A DNA stretch of 64,000 bases from Roseburia hominis (GTDB lineage: Bacteria; Bacillota; Clostridia; Lachnospirales; Lachnospiraceae), in contig NZ_JADYUI010000007.1 of NCBI RefSeq assembly GCF_021531695.1, positions 1 to 64,000 on the forward strand, read 5' to 3'. A program made the translations under genes and the position numbers. Positions 56,276-64,000 of this stretch are shown piece after piece. The notes below the pieces were generated by a model, which was not told the origin of the DNA, did not search any database, and saw only the letters and a list, made by a program, of their open reading frames with translations. Within the stretch, counting starts at the first letter, position 1. Each line of letters begins with the position of its first letter.

Positions 56276-56491
56276 ATTATCGGAACTTGTCTCATTTACT
56301 TCAAAGATGAAGAGAAAAATTGGGACATTTCCTATAATCTCGGAAAGAAATACTGGGGAAAAGGTTATGTTACGGAAGCAATGACTGAGGTTATTAGATA
56401 TGCAGTGGAAGTGCTGCATATGGAAGAATGTATTGCTGTTCATGCAGTAGAAAATCCTGCAAACATGTTATTTAAAGAGGATACAAGATGA
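56276..56491 (+). pseudogene. Remnant of a RimJ-like N-acetyltransferase
   Basis: The frame from 56276 encodes IIGTCLIYFKDEEKNWDISY, then NLGKKYWGKGYVTEAMTEVI and ECIAVHAVENPAN, the central part of a RimJ/RimL acetyltransferase with its acetyl-CoA motif (YWGKGYVTEA). It has no start codon or N-terminal half, and it loses similarity after VENPAN, just where the lipoprotein gene's ribosome site begins. It is truncated at both ends. Confidence 0.75.
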
Positions 56492-56868
56492 ATAGAAAAA
56501 AACTTACATCATTGATAGTCGCTATCTGTTTGGCGCTAACAGGCTGCAGCTTTTATCAGCCAACCTATAATGGCAGCAGGATTGCAAATAAGAAACAGTT
56601 TGTTTTGGAATATAGTGTGATGAATACAACAGAATCACACACATTGAAGCTGACAGAAGGAGATATGATTGAAACAGAAATTATTCGTGATGAGGGAGAG
56701 GTTTCTGTTGTAATAGGTCAGAGTGGACAGAAACCGATTTATCAGGGAAATCAGCTTTCGACCAGTACGTTTCAGTTAGTCATTGAGGAAAGCGGAACCT
56801 ATCAGATTAAAGTTACCGGCAAGAAGGCAAGGGGAAGTGTGAACTTTATGGTAGTTACACCGGAATAA
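56488..56868 (+). CDS. Small lipoprotein of unknown function
   Basis: 126 residues with a lipoprotein signal, lipobox LTGC (Cys about 20). The mature part is beta-rich and ends VKVTGKKARGSVNFMVV-like, suggesting a small sandwich domain exposed on the cell surface. AGAGG lies upstream inside the acetyltransferase remnant. The last 33 coding bases plus the next gene's ribosome site are duplicated about 890 bases downstream. Confidence 0.8.
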   Translation: MNRKKLTSLIVAICLALTGCSFYQPTYNGSRIANKKQFVLEYSVMNTTESHTLKLTEGDMIETEIIRDEGEVSVVIGQSGQKPIYQGNQLSTSTFQLVIEESGTYQIKVTGKKARGSVNFMVVTPE

Positions 56869-56872
56869 GGAG
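56836..56872 (+). repeat. 37-base direct repeat, copy 1
   Basis: Covers the 3' end of the lipoprotein gene. It matches 57726-57762 at 35 of 37 positions. Confidence 0.85.
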
Positions 56873-56881
56873 GAGTACATA

Positions 56882-57723
56882 GTGTTAAGAATTACAGAAG
56901 TTAATAATTTGGAGCAGATATATCATTATCAAAGAAAATTTCATTCGCCATATTTTTTTGTTACAGATTTTGTTGAATGGAAAAAATCATTTGAAGAGGA
57001 TATTGATGGAGAGGGAAGAACTTTATTTAAAGAACTTTCTGCAAAAGCTGCATATGATGGTGATAATTTGATTGGGTTTATCCAATACGGAAAAAGTGCG
57101 TTTGGATTTAACGAGCAGGGCGAAATCTCTTTCGATGTATCTCATAATGTTATCCGAAATCTGTATTTTGACAAAGAGCGAGAGGATGCGGGCTATTTGT
57201 TGTTGAAAGAAGCGCTGGATACATTTGGAGCCGAGGAAAAAGTAAATGCTTTCTTTCATTATTTCGGAATGAGCTGTTTTGCCAGACATGGCAAGTTGTT
57301 TGAGAAACACACGCATATTGAAGAATTAATGAAAAAGAACGGATTCACAACAGAGCATGAAAATATGTACTATTCGTCTGTTCTTCAAGGAGAGGAAGCA
57401 TTAGAGGTTGAAATATCACCCTATAAGCTGACAAAAGGCAATCAGCAATATTGTGATTTTATTTTGGACGGAAAGACCATCGGTGGCTGTGAGATGCATT
57501 TTATTAACGATAAAACGGCTTATCTTCGTTGGATTTTTGTTAATGATAATATCAGAGGTAAGGAGAATGGAACAAAGTGTATGCATTAAAGCATTGGCTT
57601 TATCAAAAAGGAATTACACGATTTGATACGGATACGGCTATGTCAAATCTGATTGCCCGACATTACTATGAGAAAAACGATTTTATCCGAGAGGGCATAA
57701 CAAGGAGTTATTACCGGTTGTAA
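56882..57723 (+). pseudogene. N-acetyltransferase gene with a frameshift
   Basis: The first frame (GTG 56882, AAGGAGGAG upstream) gives 235 residues and stops at 57589. The protein continues in another frame from about 57578 as YALKHWLYQKGITRFDTDTA and on to FIREGITRSYYRL, ending at 57723. The joined product looks like a two-domain GNAT protein (IRNLYFD..., then a C-terminal IGGCEMHF... half). The break falls in the GKENGTK segment, where the acetyl-CoA loop should be. It is probably inactive unless the break is a sequencing error. Confidence 0.75.
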
Positions 57724-57725
57724 AA

Positions 57726-57762
57726 AGTGTGAACTTTATGGCAGTTACATCGGAATAAGGAG
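57726..57762 (+). repeat. 37-base direct repeat, copy 2
   Basis: Second copy of the lipoprotein 3' end (encoding SVNFMAVTSE and a stop) without the rest of that gene. It is followed by a ribosome-site-like AAGGAG and an 18-codon frame (57766-57822) that may be the start of a lost gene. Confidence 0.85.
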
Positions 57763-57826
57763 AAAATGGAAATAGGAAAAGAAAATTTCCGGTTTAACGG
57801 GAAAATAAGATTTGGAGAATAATTAT

Positions 57827-58261
57827 ATGAGTGAAATTTTTTCGGAAAAGGTACAGGAAATTATGAATGAACGGTTTGGGCATGATACATTGATTGCTCT
57901 GGCAACTGTCGATGGTAATTTTCCAAGTGTACGAACGGTAAATGCGTATTATGATAATGGAGCGTTTTATGTAATTACATATGCATTGTCAAACAAAATG
58001 AAACAGATTGAAATAAATCCTTATGTGGGAATATGTGGAGATTGGTTTACGGCACATGGAAAAGGGATAAGTTTAGGTTGGTTTTGTAAAGAAGAAAATA
58101 AGGAAATTGCGGAGAAACTAAAGAAAGTCTTTAGTGAGTGGATTGATAATGGTCACAATAATTTTGATGATGAAAATACTATTATTTTATGTGTCAAATT
58201 AACAGATGGTGTTCTATTCTCACATGGAACACGATATGATATAGATTTCACTGTTAATTGA
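57827..58261 (+). CDS. Pyridoxamine 5'-phosphate oxidase-like flavin-binding protein
   Basis: 144 residues with a split-barrel fold typical of this superfamily: LIALATVDGNFPSVRTVNAY, then FYVITYALSNKMKQIEINPY. It is likely to bind FMN or a related cofactor; enzymatic role unknown. ATG 57827 follows GGAG by 9 bases; the TTG at 57812 is less likely. Confidence 0.85.
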   Translation: MSEIFSEKVQEIMNERFGHDTLIALATVDGNFPSVRTVNAYYDNGAFYVITYALSNKMKQIEINPYVGICGDWFTAHGKGISLGWFCKEENKEIAEKLKKVFSEWIDNGHNNFDDENTIILCVKLTDGVLFSHGTRYDIDFTVN

Positions 58262-58369
58262 TTTCGACAGAACAAAGTTTATAGGAAAAAATAGACTTAG
58301 ATTTAAAAGTATAACTTATTTCCAACGGTAGAGCTTCCGGAAAGGTTTCTCTATTCCAAAACGTAATTT

Positions 58370-58408
58370 GTAAAGCGGACATTCGCAATCCATTTTGCTA
58401 CTTGCTTA
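58370..58408 (-). repeat. Dispersed 38-base hairpin repeat, copy C
   Basis: Read on the minus strand it matches copies at 29265 and 39696. The stem is partly broken here because AAGCGGA is changed to AAATGGA. Confidence 0.65.
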
Positions 58409-58430
58409 TGAACCGTTTTCACTTCATCGC

Positions 58431-58461
58431 GTATCAGTAGGGCTTTCACACCTACTGATAC
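58431..58461. repeat. Perfect 11-pair hairpin
   Basis: GTATCAGTAGG (58431-58441) pairs with CCTACTGATAC (58451-58461) around a 9-base loop. No T run on either strand. Confidence 0.7.
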
Positions 58462-58516
58462 AAGTATATCCCTGTTTCTAAGAAACTTTCTGCAAAAGAA
58501 GCAGTACATAATCTTA
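58462..58516 (-). mobile_element. Short form of the MITE-like element
   Basis: 58486-58516 matches 37538-37568 at 30 of 31 bases in reverse, and 58462-58479 matches the other edge of the long element at 17 of 18. Only 6 bases separate the two edges here, against about 275 in the long form. Confidence 0.6.
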
Positions 58517-58586
58517 GTTTATTGAATGTATAAATCAGAAGTCAAAATAAAGAAAAGAATGCATAGTTTTACGGAGGAGAAAGTAT

Positions 58587-59696
58587 ATGAAGTTTACATG
58601 GTTTATGCTGGCAGTGGCAATTGTTGAATTGATTGCCGTAATAATTTTACTGAAAAAGATGAAAAAGAGGCAGATAGGAAGAGAAAAGCGATTCTTAGCT
58701 TTTTTTGCTTATCTGGTGATATCATTAGTAACGATAAAATTTGCAGTTTTTCCGCCGGTGAAAGAGGTAAAAACAACAGGTTCCTACCAAACTGCAGCGG
58801 AGGATTACTGGCTTCAAACGACGCAGACAGGAACTGATGGTGAGAATCGGGAAATTCAGGTTCGTGTCTGGTATCCTGAGAATTATGATGGAGCACAACA
58901 TAGTGTAAATGTGATGGTATTTTCCCATGGGTCATGTGGCACCATAGACAATAATCTGAGTCTGTATAAAGAATTGGCGAGTCATGGATACGTGGTGCTG
59001 GCAGTTGCACATGAAGGACATGCAGCAAGTATGAAAAGGGAAAATGGGAAAACAATCTCCGTAAGTAAAGATTTTCTGGATGAAATGATGCGAATCTCAC
59101 CACAGGAAAATCAAGAGGAAGCTTATAAGATTTTTGAAAAGTGGATGGAAGAACGTATGTCAGATCTGAATCTTGTAATGGATGATTTTAAGGAAAAGGC
59201 TGATAACAGCGATGCTTTCTATAGCCGGATTGCGGATGCAGATGAGTTTATAGTTGCCGGGCACTCTGCCGGCGGTGCAGCGGCCTATGGAATGGCAAGA
59301 ACGAGAGATGATGTTTGTGCCTGCATTGCACTGGAGTCACCATTTATGTATGACATTAAAGGGGTAGAAAATGGTAATTTTGTCTTTGACAGCTCGGATT
59401 ATGATATTCCGGTTTTGAGTATTTATACGGATGCAAGTTATTCTCATTTGGGAGAGTGGCAGCAGTATAAGAATAATGCATTATTCTTAAACAGCAGTAA
59501 TCCGAATTATGTCAATATTTATTATCCGGGAATCGGACATATGGGAATTTGCGACCTTTCCCTTGCGTCACCACTGTTGTCAATGATATTAGGTGGTGTA
59601 TATCCTGAAGTTCCGGCAGAAGAGCAACTTACGCAATTAAATGCAGATTGTCTTGAATTTTTGGATACATATGTAGAAAATGCATCAGGTAAATAA
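58587..59696 (+). CDS. Membrane-anchored alpha/beta hydrolase, PAF-acetylhydrolase-like
   Basis: 369 residues. Two N-terminal membrane helices (about 3-21 and 36-53) are followed by an alpha/beta hydrolase domain. The oxyanion/start strand is VMVFSHGSCGTIDNN, the nucleophile Ser lies in VAGHSAGGAAAYG (about 232), and the His in PGIGHMGICD. The layout resembles platelet-activating-factor acetylhydrolase and related lipases and esterases. The active domain probably faces outward. GGAGGAG precedes the ATG. A CPBP protease gene starts 19 bases later. Confidence 0.87.
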   Translation: MKFTWFMLAVAIVELIAVIILLKKMKKRQIGREKRFLAFFAYLVISLVTIKFAVFPPVKEVKTTGSYQTAAEDYWLQTTQTGTDGENREIQVRVWYPENYDGAQHSVNVMVFSHGSCGTIDNNLSLYKELASHGYVVLAVAHEGHAASMKRENGKTISVSKDFLDEMMRISPQENQEEAYKIFEKWMEERMSDLNLVMDDFKEKADNSDAFYSRIADADEFIVAGHSAGGAAAYGMARTRDDVCACIALESPFMYDIKGVENGNFVFDSSDYDIPVLSIYTDASYSHLGEWQQYKNNALFLNSSNPNYVNIYYPGIGHMGICDLSLASPLLSMILGGVYPEVPAEEQLTQLNADCLEFLDTYVENASGK

Positions 59697-59715
59697 AGAG
59701 AAGAAGGAGGATGCG

Positions 59716-60429
59716 ATGATGAAAAAAATATTTGAGAAACATGAGACAATGCTGGTTATTGGTTTAATTATTTTATATCTGGTAATGAATTCGTTTTGCC
59801 TTAAGAATTTTGGAACTACGGATTATAGAAGTGCAATTATTAATACGTTATTCTCTGTTGCAATAATATGTCTGATTGTAAGTGCGAAGAGAACTTCCTA
59901 TTATGGATTAAACGGAGTGCGTGACCTGAAAAAATATCTATATTTTTTGCCTTTATTACTCCTGGCTTCCGTGAATCTCTGGAATGGAATCCATATGGAT
60001 AATACGATACAGGAAATACTATTCCATGTAATAACAATGATTAATGTTGGTTTCTTAGAAGAAATCTTGTTTCGTGGATTTTTGTTTAAAATGATGGAAA
60101 AGGATAGTCTGAAAATAGCAATGATTGTAAGTGCCCTTACTTTCGGAATCGGACACATCATAAATTTGTTTACCGGAGCAGAGTTTATTCCAACCCTTTT
60201 GCAGGTTTGCTATGCTACTTCCATAGGATTTTTATTTGTTGTGATTTTCTATAAGAGTAAATCCCTTGTGCCTTGTATCGTAACACATGCCTTAATTAAC
60301 GTTCTTTCCATTTTTAATGGGGAAAATGAAAAATTTCTTTATGCAGGTTCCATATTTTTGATTATCGTACCGGCAATTTATGCAATTTATATTTGGAAAA
60401 CGACGAAAGAAAACAGTGAAAGTGTGTAA
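59716..60429 (+). CDS. CPBP family intramembrane metalloprotease
   Basis: About 237 residues, six to eight membrane helices. CPBP/Abi motifs are intact: EEILFRGFLF (Glu-Glu-x3-Arg), FGIGHIINL (His) and VTHALIN (His). The family includes CAAX-type proteases and bacteriocin self-immunity proteins; no bacteriocin gene is nearby, so its role is open. GGAGG lies 5-8 bases before two adjacent ATGs (59716, 59719). Confidence 0.9.
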   Translation: MMKKIFEKHETMLVIGLIILYLVMNSFCLKNFGTTDYRSAIINTLFSVAIICLIVSAKRTSYYGLNGVRDLKKYLYFLPLLLLASVNLWNGIHMDNTIQEILFHVITMINVGFLEEILFRGFLFKMMEKDSLKIAMIVSALTFGIGHIINLFTGAEFIPTLLQVCYATSIGFLFVVIFYKSKSLVPCIVTHALINVLSIFNGENEKFLYAGSIFLIIVPAIYAIYIWKTTKENSESV

Positions 60430-60527
60430 TGAAAGTTGTAGTACAATGGCAGCTTGCTGCAGTCAGCAGGTTTCAGAAAACTCACAGTCTGGAAGATGTG
60501 GTTACAGATATACGAATATGATATGAC

Positions 60528-60537
60528 TGATATATCA
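60528..60537. promoter_or_regulatory. Candidate LysR operator half upstream of the YoaK-like gene
   Basis: TGATATATCA, a perfect palindrome 10 bases ahead of the -35 box. The identical palindrome occurs at 62281-62290 beside the lysR-type gene, and both are followed by ATAGTTTTTACATATT. Confidence 0.45.
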
Positions 60538-60546
60538 TTTATAGTT

Positions 60547-60575
60547 TTTACATATTACACAAAGAAGAATATAAT
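60547..60575 (+). promoter_or_regulatory. Promoter of the YoaK-like gene
   Basis: TTTACA (60547-60552), 17-base spacer, TATAAT (60570-60575). Confidence 0.7.
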
Positions 60576-60612
60576 ATAGCTGTTGCGAAGAGGGTGAAAG
60601 GGAAAATGGTAT

Positions 60613-61305
60613 ATGTGTAAAGATGGAAAAATGATAAAATGCTTTTTGCCGGAGAAACAAATGTCAGAGGCATTTATCAATAGCATATTTTTGGCTCTGT
60701 CGGGAGGATTTCAGGATGCTTATACCTATAACTGCAGAAATGGCGTGTTTGCAAATGCTCAGACGGGAAACATAGTTTTAATGAGTCAGTATTTTATGCG
60801 AGGAAACTGGCAAAAGGGAATCAGTTATCTGTTGCCGGTTCTTTCCTTTGCAGTCGGTGTTTTTATTGCAGAAAATGTTCAAAATCGATTCAGGAATGCA
60901 AAAAGGTTACATTGGAGACAAGGAATATTGGGCGTTGAAATATTGATTTTGGCGTTGGTTGGATTGATTCCGAGTGCTTACAATATGATAGCTGCAATGT
61001 TGGTTTCCTTTGCATGTGCAATGCAGGTTCAGACTTTTCGCAAGGTTGAAGGATATTCTTATGCAAGTACGATGTGCATCGGTAATTTGAGAAGCGGAAC
61101 GGCAGCTTTATCACGTTATGTCAGGGAACATAATGCCGAACAGTTAAAACAGGTGATATATTATTTTGGTGTAATCGCAGCCTTCGCCATAGGTGCAGGG
61201 ATAGGTGGTATTTTTTCCGCAACATATGGTATTCACGTAATTTGGGGTTCCTGCATTTTGCTATGTATAAGTTTTCTCCTTATGCACTTAGAAAAATTGA
61301 AATAA
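60613..61305 (+). CDS. YoaK/DUF1275 family membrane protein
   Basis: 230 residues with about six membrane helices. The family signature is clear: LALSGGFQDAYTY, GVFANAQTGNIVLMSQ and AMQVQTFRKVEG. Function of the family is unknown. A promoter and palindrome shared with the convergent LysR-type gene suggest that regulator controls it. The ribosome site before ATG 60613 is weak. Confidence 0.9.
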   Translation: MCKDGKMIKCFLPEKQMSEAFINSIFLALSGGFQDAYTYNCRNGVFANAQTGNIVLMSQYFMRGNWQKGISYLLPVLSFAVGVFIAENVQNRFRNAKRLHWRQGILGVEILILALVGLIPSAYNMIAAMLVSFACAMQVQTFRKVEGYSYASTMCIGNLRSGTAALSRYVREHNAEQLKQVIYYFGVIAAFAIGAGIGGIFSATYGIHVIWGSCILLCISFLLMHLEKLK

Positions 61306-61320
61306 AAGAACAATGATTTC

Positions 61321-61362
61321 ATACCAGTTTTCCTATGGCTTCAGGCTATGGCAAACTGGTAT
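61321..61362. terminator. Bidirectional terminator between the YoaK-like gene and lysR
   Basis: ATACCAGTTT (61321-61330) pairs perfectly with AAACTGGTAT (61353-61362). It lies between two convergent genes. The flanking T tracts are short. Confidence 0.65.
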
Positions 61363-61364
61363 TT

Positions 61365-62264
61365 CTATTTATCTTTCCGGCTTTCTAATATGCTGCTTTT
61401 CAATTTTTGCGCAGCAATGCTGAAAGGATGGTGCTGATCATAAACCATACAGATTTCCCGTTTTGGAATGGTTTCATGTATTTGAATGGGAACAATTTCG
61501 TGATTTTGAATTGCTTCCTGTGCCATTTGTGAAGGTATAAATGCAAGGCCTAATTCATTCTTCACAAGGGGAAGTATCTGGTCGGTTGTGGCAGCTTCTG
61601 TATCCGGAATCAGTTCTATCCCATGTGACAGGAAAAATTGATGGTAAAACTGATATGTCATAGTTTCACGACCAAGGCATATCAGAGGATAATTTTTCAA
61701 TTCTGACAACGACAGTATCTGACTGCCTAATGCAGTGAAGGTTTTTCCACCGACAAGAATTTCCTGAAAGGACTTCAGCTTTATTTCTGTCAGAGGAGCT
61801 TTGGCATTGGTAGGTGTGGTGACAACTGCAAAGTCAATTTCTCCGTTTTTTACAGCTGAAACCGCTTGCGGAGTAGAGTGATTATAGATTTTCAGGCGAA
61901 TTCCGGGATATGCTATATGGAATGCTTTCAAGTGGCTAAGTAAATATATGTTCAAAGCAGTTTCACTTGCTCCAATGGATATACTGCCATGTTCCAGACC
62001 AATACTTGCGGCAAGCTTCGCCTCTGCGGTACGCAGCTGTGTCATTGCAGAAGCAACATAGCTATAAAGCTGTTCGCCTTCTGGTGTAAGTCTGACACCA
62101 CGGTTATTTCGGATAAAAAGTGTGCAGTGAACTTCCTGTTCCAGACAGTTCATGGCGCGGGTAATATTTGGCTGACTGTTTCCCAGTACATGTGCAGCCT
62201 TTGTAAAGCTGTTGTATTTGGAAACATAATAAAAAATCTTATAGTATTCAAAATTAACATCCAT
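61365..62264 (-). CDS. LysR family transcriptional regulator
   Basis: 299 residues: winged helix-turn-helix N-terminus (YYVSKYNSFTKAAHVLGNSQ, then PNITRAMNCLEQ) and a LysR effector-binding domain. ATG at 62264 (minus strand) is preferred because AGAGG lies 8 bases upstream; a longer frame to 62291 is possible. It converges with the YoaK-like gene and diverges from pyrB. Shared palindromes point to the YoaK-like gene and itself as targets. The ligand is unknown. Confidence 0.93.
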   Translation of the reverse strand: MDVNFEYYKIFYYVSKYNSFTKAAHVLGNSQPNITRAMNCLEQEVHCTLFIRNNRGVRLTPEGEQLYSYVASAMTQLRTAEAKLAASIGLEHGSISIGASETALNIYLLSHLKAFHIAYPGIRLKIYNHSTPQAVSAVKNGEIDFAVVTTPTNAKAPLTEIKLKSFQEILVGGKTFTALGSQILSLSELKNYPLICLGRETMTYQFYHQFFLSHGIELIPDTEAATTDQILPLVKNELGLAFIPSQMAQEAIQNHEIVPIQIHETIPKREICMVYDQHHPFSIAAQKLKSSILESRKDK

Positions 62265-62280
62265 GTTGGAAACCTCTTTT

Positions 62281-62312
62281 TGATATATCATATTGATATT
62301 GCAAACATATCA
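62281..62312. promoter_or_regulatory. Candidate autoregulatory LysR operator
   Basis: TGATATATCA (62281-62290) plus TGATAT...ATATCA (62294-62299 with 62307-62312), in the gap between lysR and pyrB. The first element is identical to the one ahead of the YoaK-like gene. Confidence 0.45.
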
Positions 62313-62321
62313 ATAATAGTT

Positions 62322-62350
62322 TTTACATATTTCAATGCTATTAGTATAAT
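62322..62350 (+). promoter_or_regulatory. Promoter of pyrB
   Basis: TTTACA (62322-62327), 17-base spacer, TATAAT (62345-62350). The leader is about 57 bases and shows no PyrR attenuator or terminator hairpin. Confidence 0.7.
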
Positions 62351-62413
62351 TGGTTTTGCTTAAAAAAACAAGTGTGTAAGAAAGTGTGAAAATATATTAA
62401 AAGGAGCATGGTT

Positions 62414-63364
62414 ATGAGACATTTGATAGAACCAATGGATTTTACGGAGAAAGAGATACGAAATATTCTGGATTTAGCAAACCGGATAGCAACAAATCCA
62501 TCGCTGTATTCCCATGTGGCAGAGGGAAAGAAACTTGCAACACTTTTCTATGAACCAAGTACCAGGACACGTCTTTCCTTTGAGTCTGCGATGCTCAGTC
62601 TTGGAGGAAAGACATTGGGATTTTCGAGTGCGGAGCAATCCAGTGCCACGAAAGGAGAAACAGTTGCAGATACAGTTCGGGTAGTGAGCTGTTATGCAGA
62701 TATTATTGCAATGCGTCATCCAAAGGAAGGAGCACCGCTTCAGGCGTCTATGTATGCAAAGGTCCCGGTCATTAATGCAGGAGACGGTGGTCATAATCAT
62801 CCAACACAGACATTAATTGATATGATGACAATCCGCAATCGAAAGGGAAGACTGGATCATTTGAAAGTAGGATTCTGCGGCGATTTGAAATTTGGAAGAA
62901 CCGTACATTCATTGACCAAAACACTTATGAGATATGAAGGAAACGAGTTCTACTTCATATCACCGGAGGAGCTTCGCATTCCGGAATATTTGGAAAAGAA
63001 GCTGCACGGAAAGAATATTTCATACCATGAATGTGAAGAATTAGAAAGCGTGCTTCCAAAGCTGGACGTATTATATATGACAAGGGTTCAAAAAGAGCGG
63101 TTTTTCAATGAGGAAGATTATATAAGGCTTAAGGACAGGTATATTCTGACAGAAGAAAAGTTAAGCCTTGCGGATAAAAATATGCCAGTATTGCATCCGC
63201 TTCCAAGGGTAAATGAAATTGCATATGAAGTGGATGATGACCCAAGAGCTGCATATTTTGAGCAGGTACAAAATGGTGTGTATATCCGCATGGCATTAAT
63301 CATGGCATTGCTTGGATTAGAAGATCCGGGGAAAGGTGAGGTGGTATTCGATGTTAAAAGTTGA
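62414..63364 (+). CDS. pyrB: Aspartate carbamoyltransferase catalytic subunit
   Basis: Makes carbamoyl-aspartate, the committed step of pyrimidine synthesis. 316 residues with the carbamoyl-phosphate motif [16 protein letters not shown], the [17 protein letters not shown] region and HPLPRVNEI. Length is normal. ATG 62414 sits 7 bases after AAGGAG; ATG 62408 is too close to it. It overlaps pyrI by 14 bases. The enzyme belongs to the class that pairs with a PyrI subunit. Confidence 0.97.
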   Translation: MRHLIEPMDFTEKEIRNILDLANRIATNPSLYSHVAEGKKLATLFYEPSTRTRLSFESAMLSLGGKTLGFSSAEQSSATKGETVADTVRVVSCYADIIAMRHPKEGAPLQASMYAKVPVINAGDGGHNHPTQTLIDMMTIRNRKGRLDHLKVGFCGDLKFGRTVHSLTKTLMRYEGNEFYFISPEELRIPEYLEKKLHGKNISYHECEELESVLPKLDVLYMTRVQKERFFNEEDYIRLKDRYILTEEKLSLADKNMPVLHPLPRVNEIAYEVDDDPRAAYFEQVQNGVYIRMALIMALLGLEDPGKGEVVFDVKS

Positions 63365-63587
63365 TGCATTGCAGAATGGAATCGTAATTGATCATATTAC
63401 GGTTATAGAGATACAAAATGGAAAGGTTATCAAAAAATATAAGCCAAGGTTACCGAAAACCATTATTGATGTTGTGAAGTGTAAAAATCCACGATGTGTT
63501 ACAAATGCGGAACCAAAATGCAGGCAGATATTTGAGCTGACGGAAGATGGAAAATACAGATGTAGGTATTGCGAACAGGATGCATAA
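63351..63587 (+). CDS. pyrI: Aspartate carbamoyltransferase regulatory subunit, internally deleted
   Basis: PyrI normally has about 140-150 residues: an N-terminal nucleotide-binding domain and a C-terminal zinc domain. This frame has 78. It begins normally ([15 protein letters not shown]), then jumps directly to the linker and zinc domain ([20 protein letters not shown]), keeping the zinc cysteines at 44, 49, 71 and 74. About 65 residues of the allosteric domain are missing without loss of frame. It could still bind PyrB through the zinc domain, but ATP/CTP control should be lost. ATG 63351 lies inside pyrB behind GGTGAGG. Confidence 0.88.
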   Translation: MLKVDALQNGIVIDHITVIEIQNGKVIKKYKPRLPKTIIDVVKCKNPRCVTNAEPKCRQIFELTEDGKYRCRYCEQDA

Positions 63588-63598
63588 CAGATTTTACT

Positions 63599-63640
63599 TA
63601 TGGAATGCATATTTAAACCGGAATTTATCTGCATTCCATA
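63599..63640 (+). repeat. Hairpin between pyrI and the antiporter gene
   Basis: TATGGAATGCA (63599-63609) pairs perfectly with TGCATTCCATA (63630-63640). An alternative stem CCGGAAT.../...ATATCCGG overlaps it. No T run. Confidence 0.5.
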
Positions 63641-63715
63641 TAACGGAATATCCGGCAGACAAATGGAATTGTGCTTGGATTCTGGGAAAAGTAAATACAG
63701 AGATGAGGAAAAGAA

Positions 63716-64000
63716 ATGAATGGTTATAGTTATTTATTGGATCTTGCAATTATTTTGCTTTGTACAAAATTTTTAGGGTTATTAACAAAGCGTGTACAGA
63801 TGCCGCAGGTGGTGGGAGCCCTTTTGGCAGGACTTTTGCTTGGACCGGCAGGACTTGGGATATTGAGTGAGACATCATTTATTCATGAAGTGGCTGAAAT
63901 AGGTGTAATCGTGTTAATGTTTTGTGCAGGTATGGAGACGGACATCAAAGAGTTGAAAGCAAGCGGAAAAGCATCATTTGTCATTGCCTTGCTTGGTGTG
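63716..64000 (+). CDS. Cation:proton antiporter, 5' part
   Basis: The first 95 residues of a membrane protein cut by the window edge. Sequence [20 protein letters not shown] and [15 protein letters not shown] is typical of the Kef/NapA-type CPA2 antiporter family (monovalent cation exchange for protons). GAGG lies upstream of ATG 63716. Subtype and total length cannot be judged. Confidence 0.85.
   Translation, partial: MNGYSYLLDLAIILLCTKFLGLLTKRVQMPQVVGALLAGLLLGPAGLGILSETSFIHEVAEIGVIVLMFCAGMETDIKELKASGKASFVIALLGV

Larger units (their letters stand above)
58262..58586 (+). other. Repeat-rich intergenic region
   Basis: This 325-base gap holds three elements: copy C of the dispersed repeat (58370-58408, reversed), a perfect 11-pair hairpin (58431-58461) and the short form of the MITE-like element (58462-58516, reversed). 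No gene or convincing promoter was found in it. Confidence 0.7.

Noticed and set aside
58603-59103. 166-codon frame antisense to the hydrolase gene
   Set aside because: Composition typical of a shadow frame; no ribosome site.
63547-63729. 60-codon frame between pyrI and the antiporter gene
   Set aside because: It starts inside pyrI, crosses a hairpin and overlaps the antiporter start; no family resemblance.

Overview
The window looks like a chromosomal segment of a low-GC Clostridia, most probably a Lachnospiraceae gut anaerobe. The reasons are the AT-rich codon use, strong AGGAGG-type ribosome sites, sporulation genes (spoIIM, spoIVB), the gene order nusB-xseA-xseB-ispA-dxs-tlyA-nadK-argR-recN-spoIVB, and Gram-positive LexA boxes at recA. 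Nearly all genes lie on the plus strand. No phage, transposase gene or CRISPR array was seen.

Layout. 1-5.3 kb: the recO 3' end, a lipoprotein, glyS, a polar amino-acid ABC transporter with an ArgR-like operator, and a cytidylate-kinase-like protein. 5.5-20.1 kb: a dense signalling island holding a PAS histidine kinase, a receiver-HD protein whose HD dyad has lost its His, cheR, cheB, a CheY-like receiver, cheA, cheW, a chemoreceptor and two membrane hybrid kinases, the second fused to a DegV domain. No flagellar gene is present. 20.1-30.3 kb: housekeeping genes (apt, purine permease, prfC, trxA, SOS-controlled recA, recX, rny, a NUDIX hydrolase, spoIIM, xerD). 30.4-32.3 kb: minus-strand DAHP synthase and a small orphan, then tRNA-Arg(CCG). 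32.3-39.7 kb: an SH3b surface protein, rluF-type synthase, ligA, metA (with the acetyl-CoA-type Glu111) and a MATE pump. The 840-base metA-MATE gap holds a MITE-like inverted-repeat element and a large structured RNA of about 220 nt that resembles the raiA-motif class. 39.8-51.2 kb: a zinc-ribbon membrane orphan and the conserved asp23-to-spoIVB run.

51.3-62.3 kb is accessory in character. Where spo0A would normally follow spoIVB there is a membrane chemoreceptor-PilZ fusion, then small stress, detoxification and acetyltransferase genes, some broken or partly duplicated, and a LysR regulator convergent with a YoaK-type membrane protein. 62.4-64 kb: pyrB, a pyrI with a large in-frame deletion, and the start of a cation:proton antiporter.

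Several short intergenic repeats recur: one 38-base hairpin repeat in three copies, the MITE-like element in a long and a short form, and a 24-base motif present intact and interrupted. The most interesting items are the signalling island with its kinase-receiver-DegV fusion, the structured RNA, the pyrI deletion, and the loss of spo0A synteny beside the PilZ chemoreceptor.
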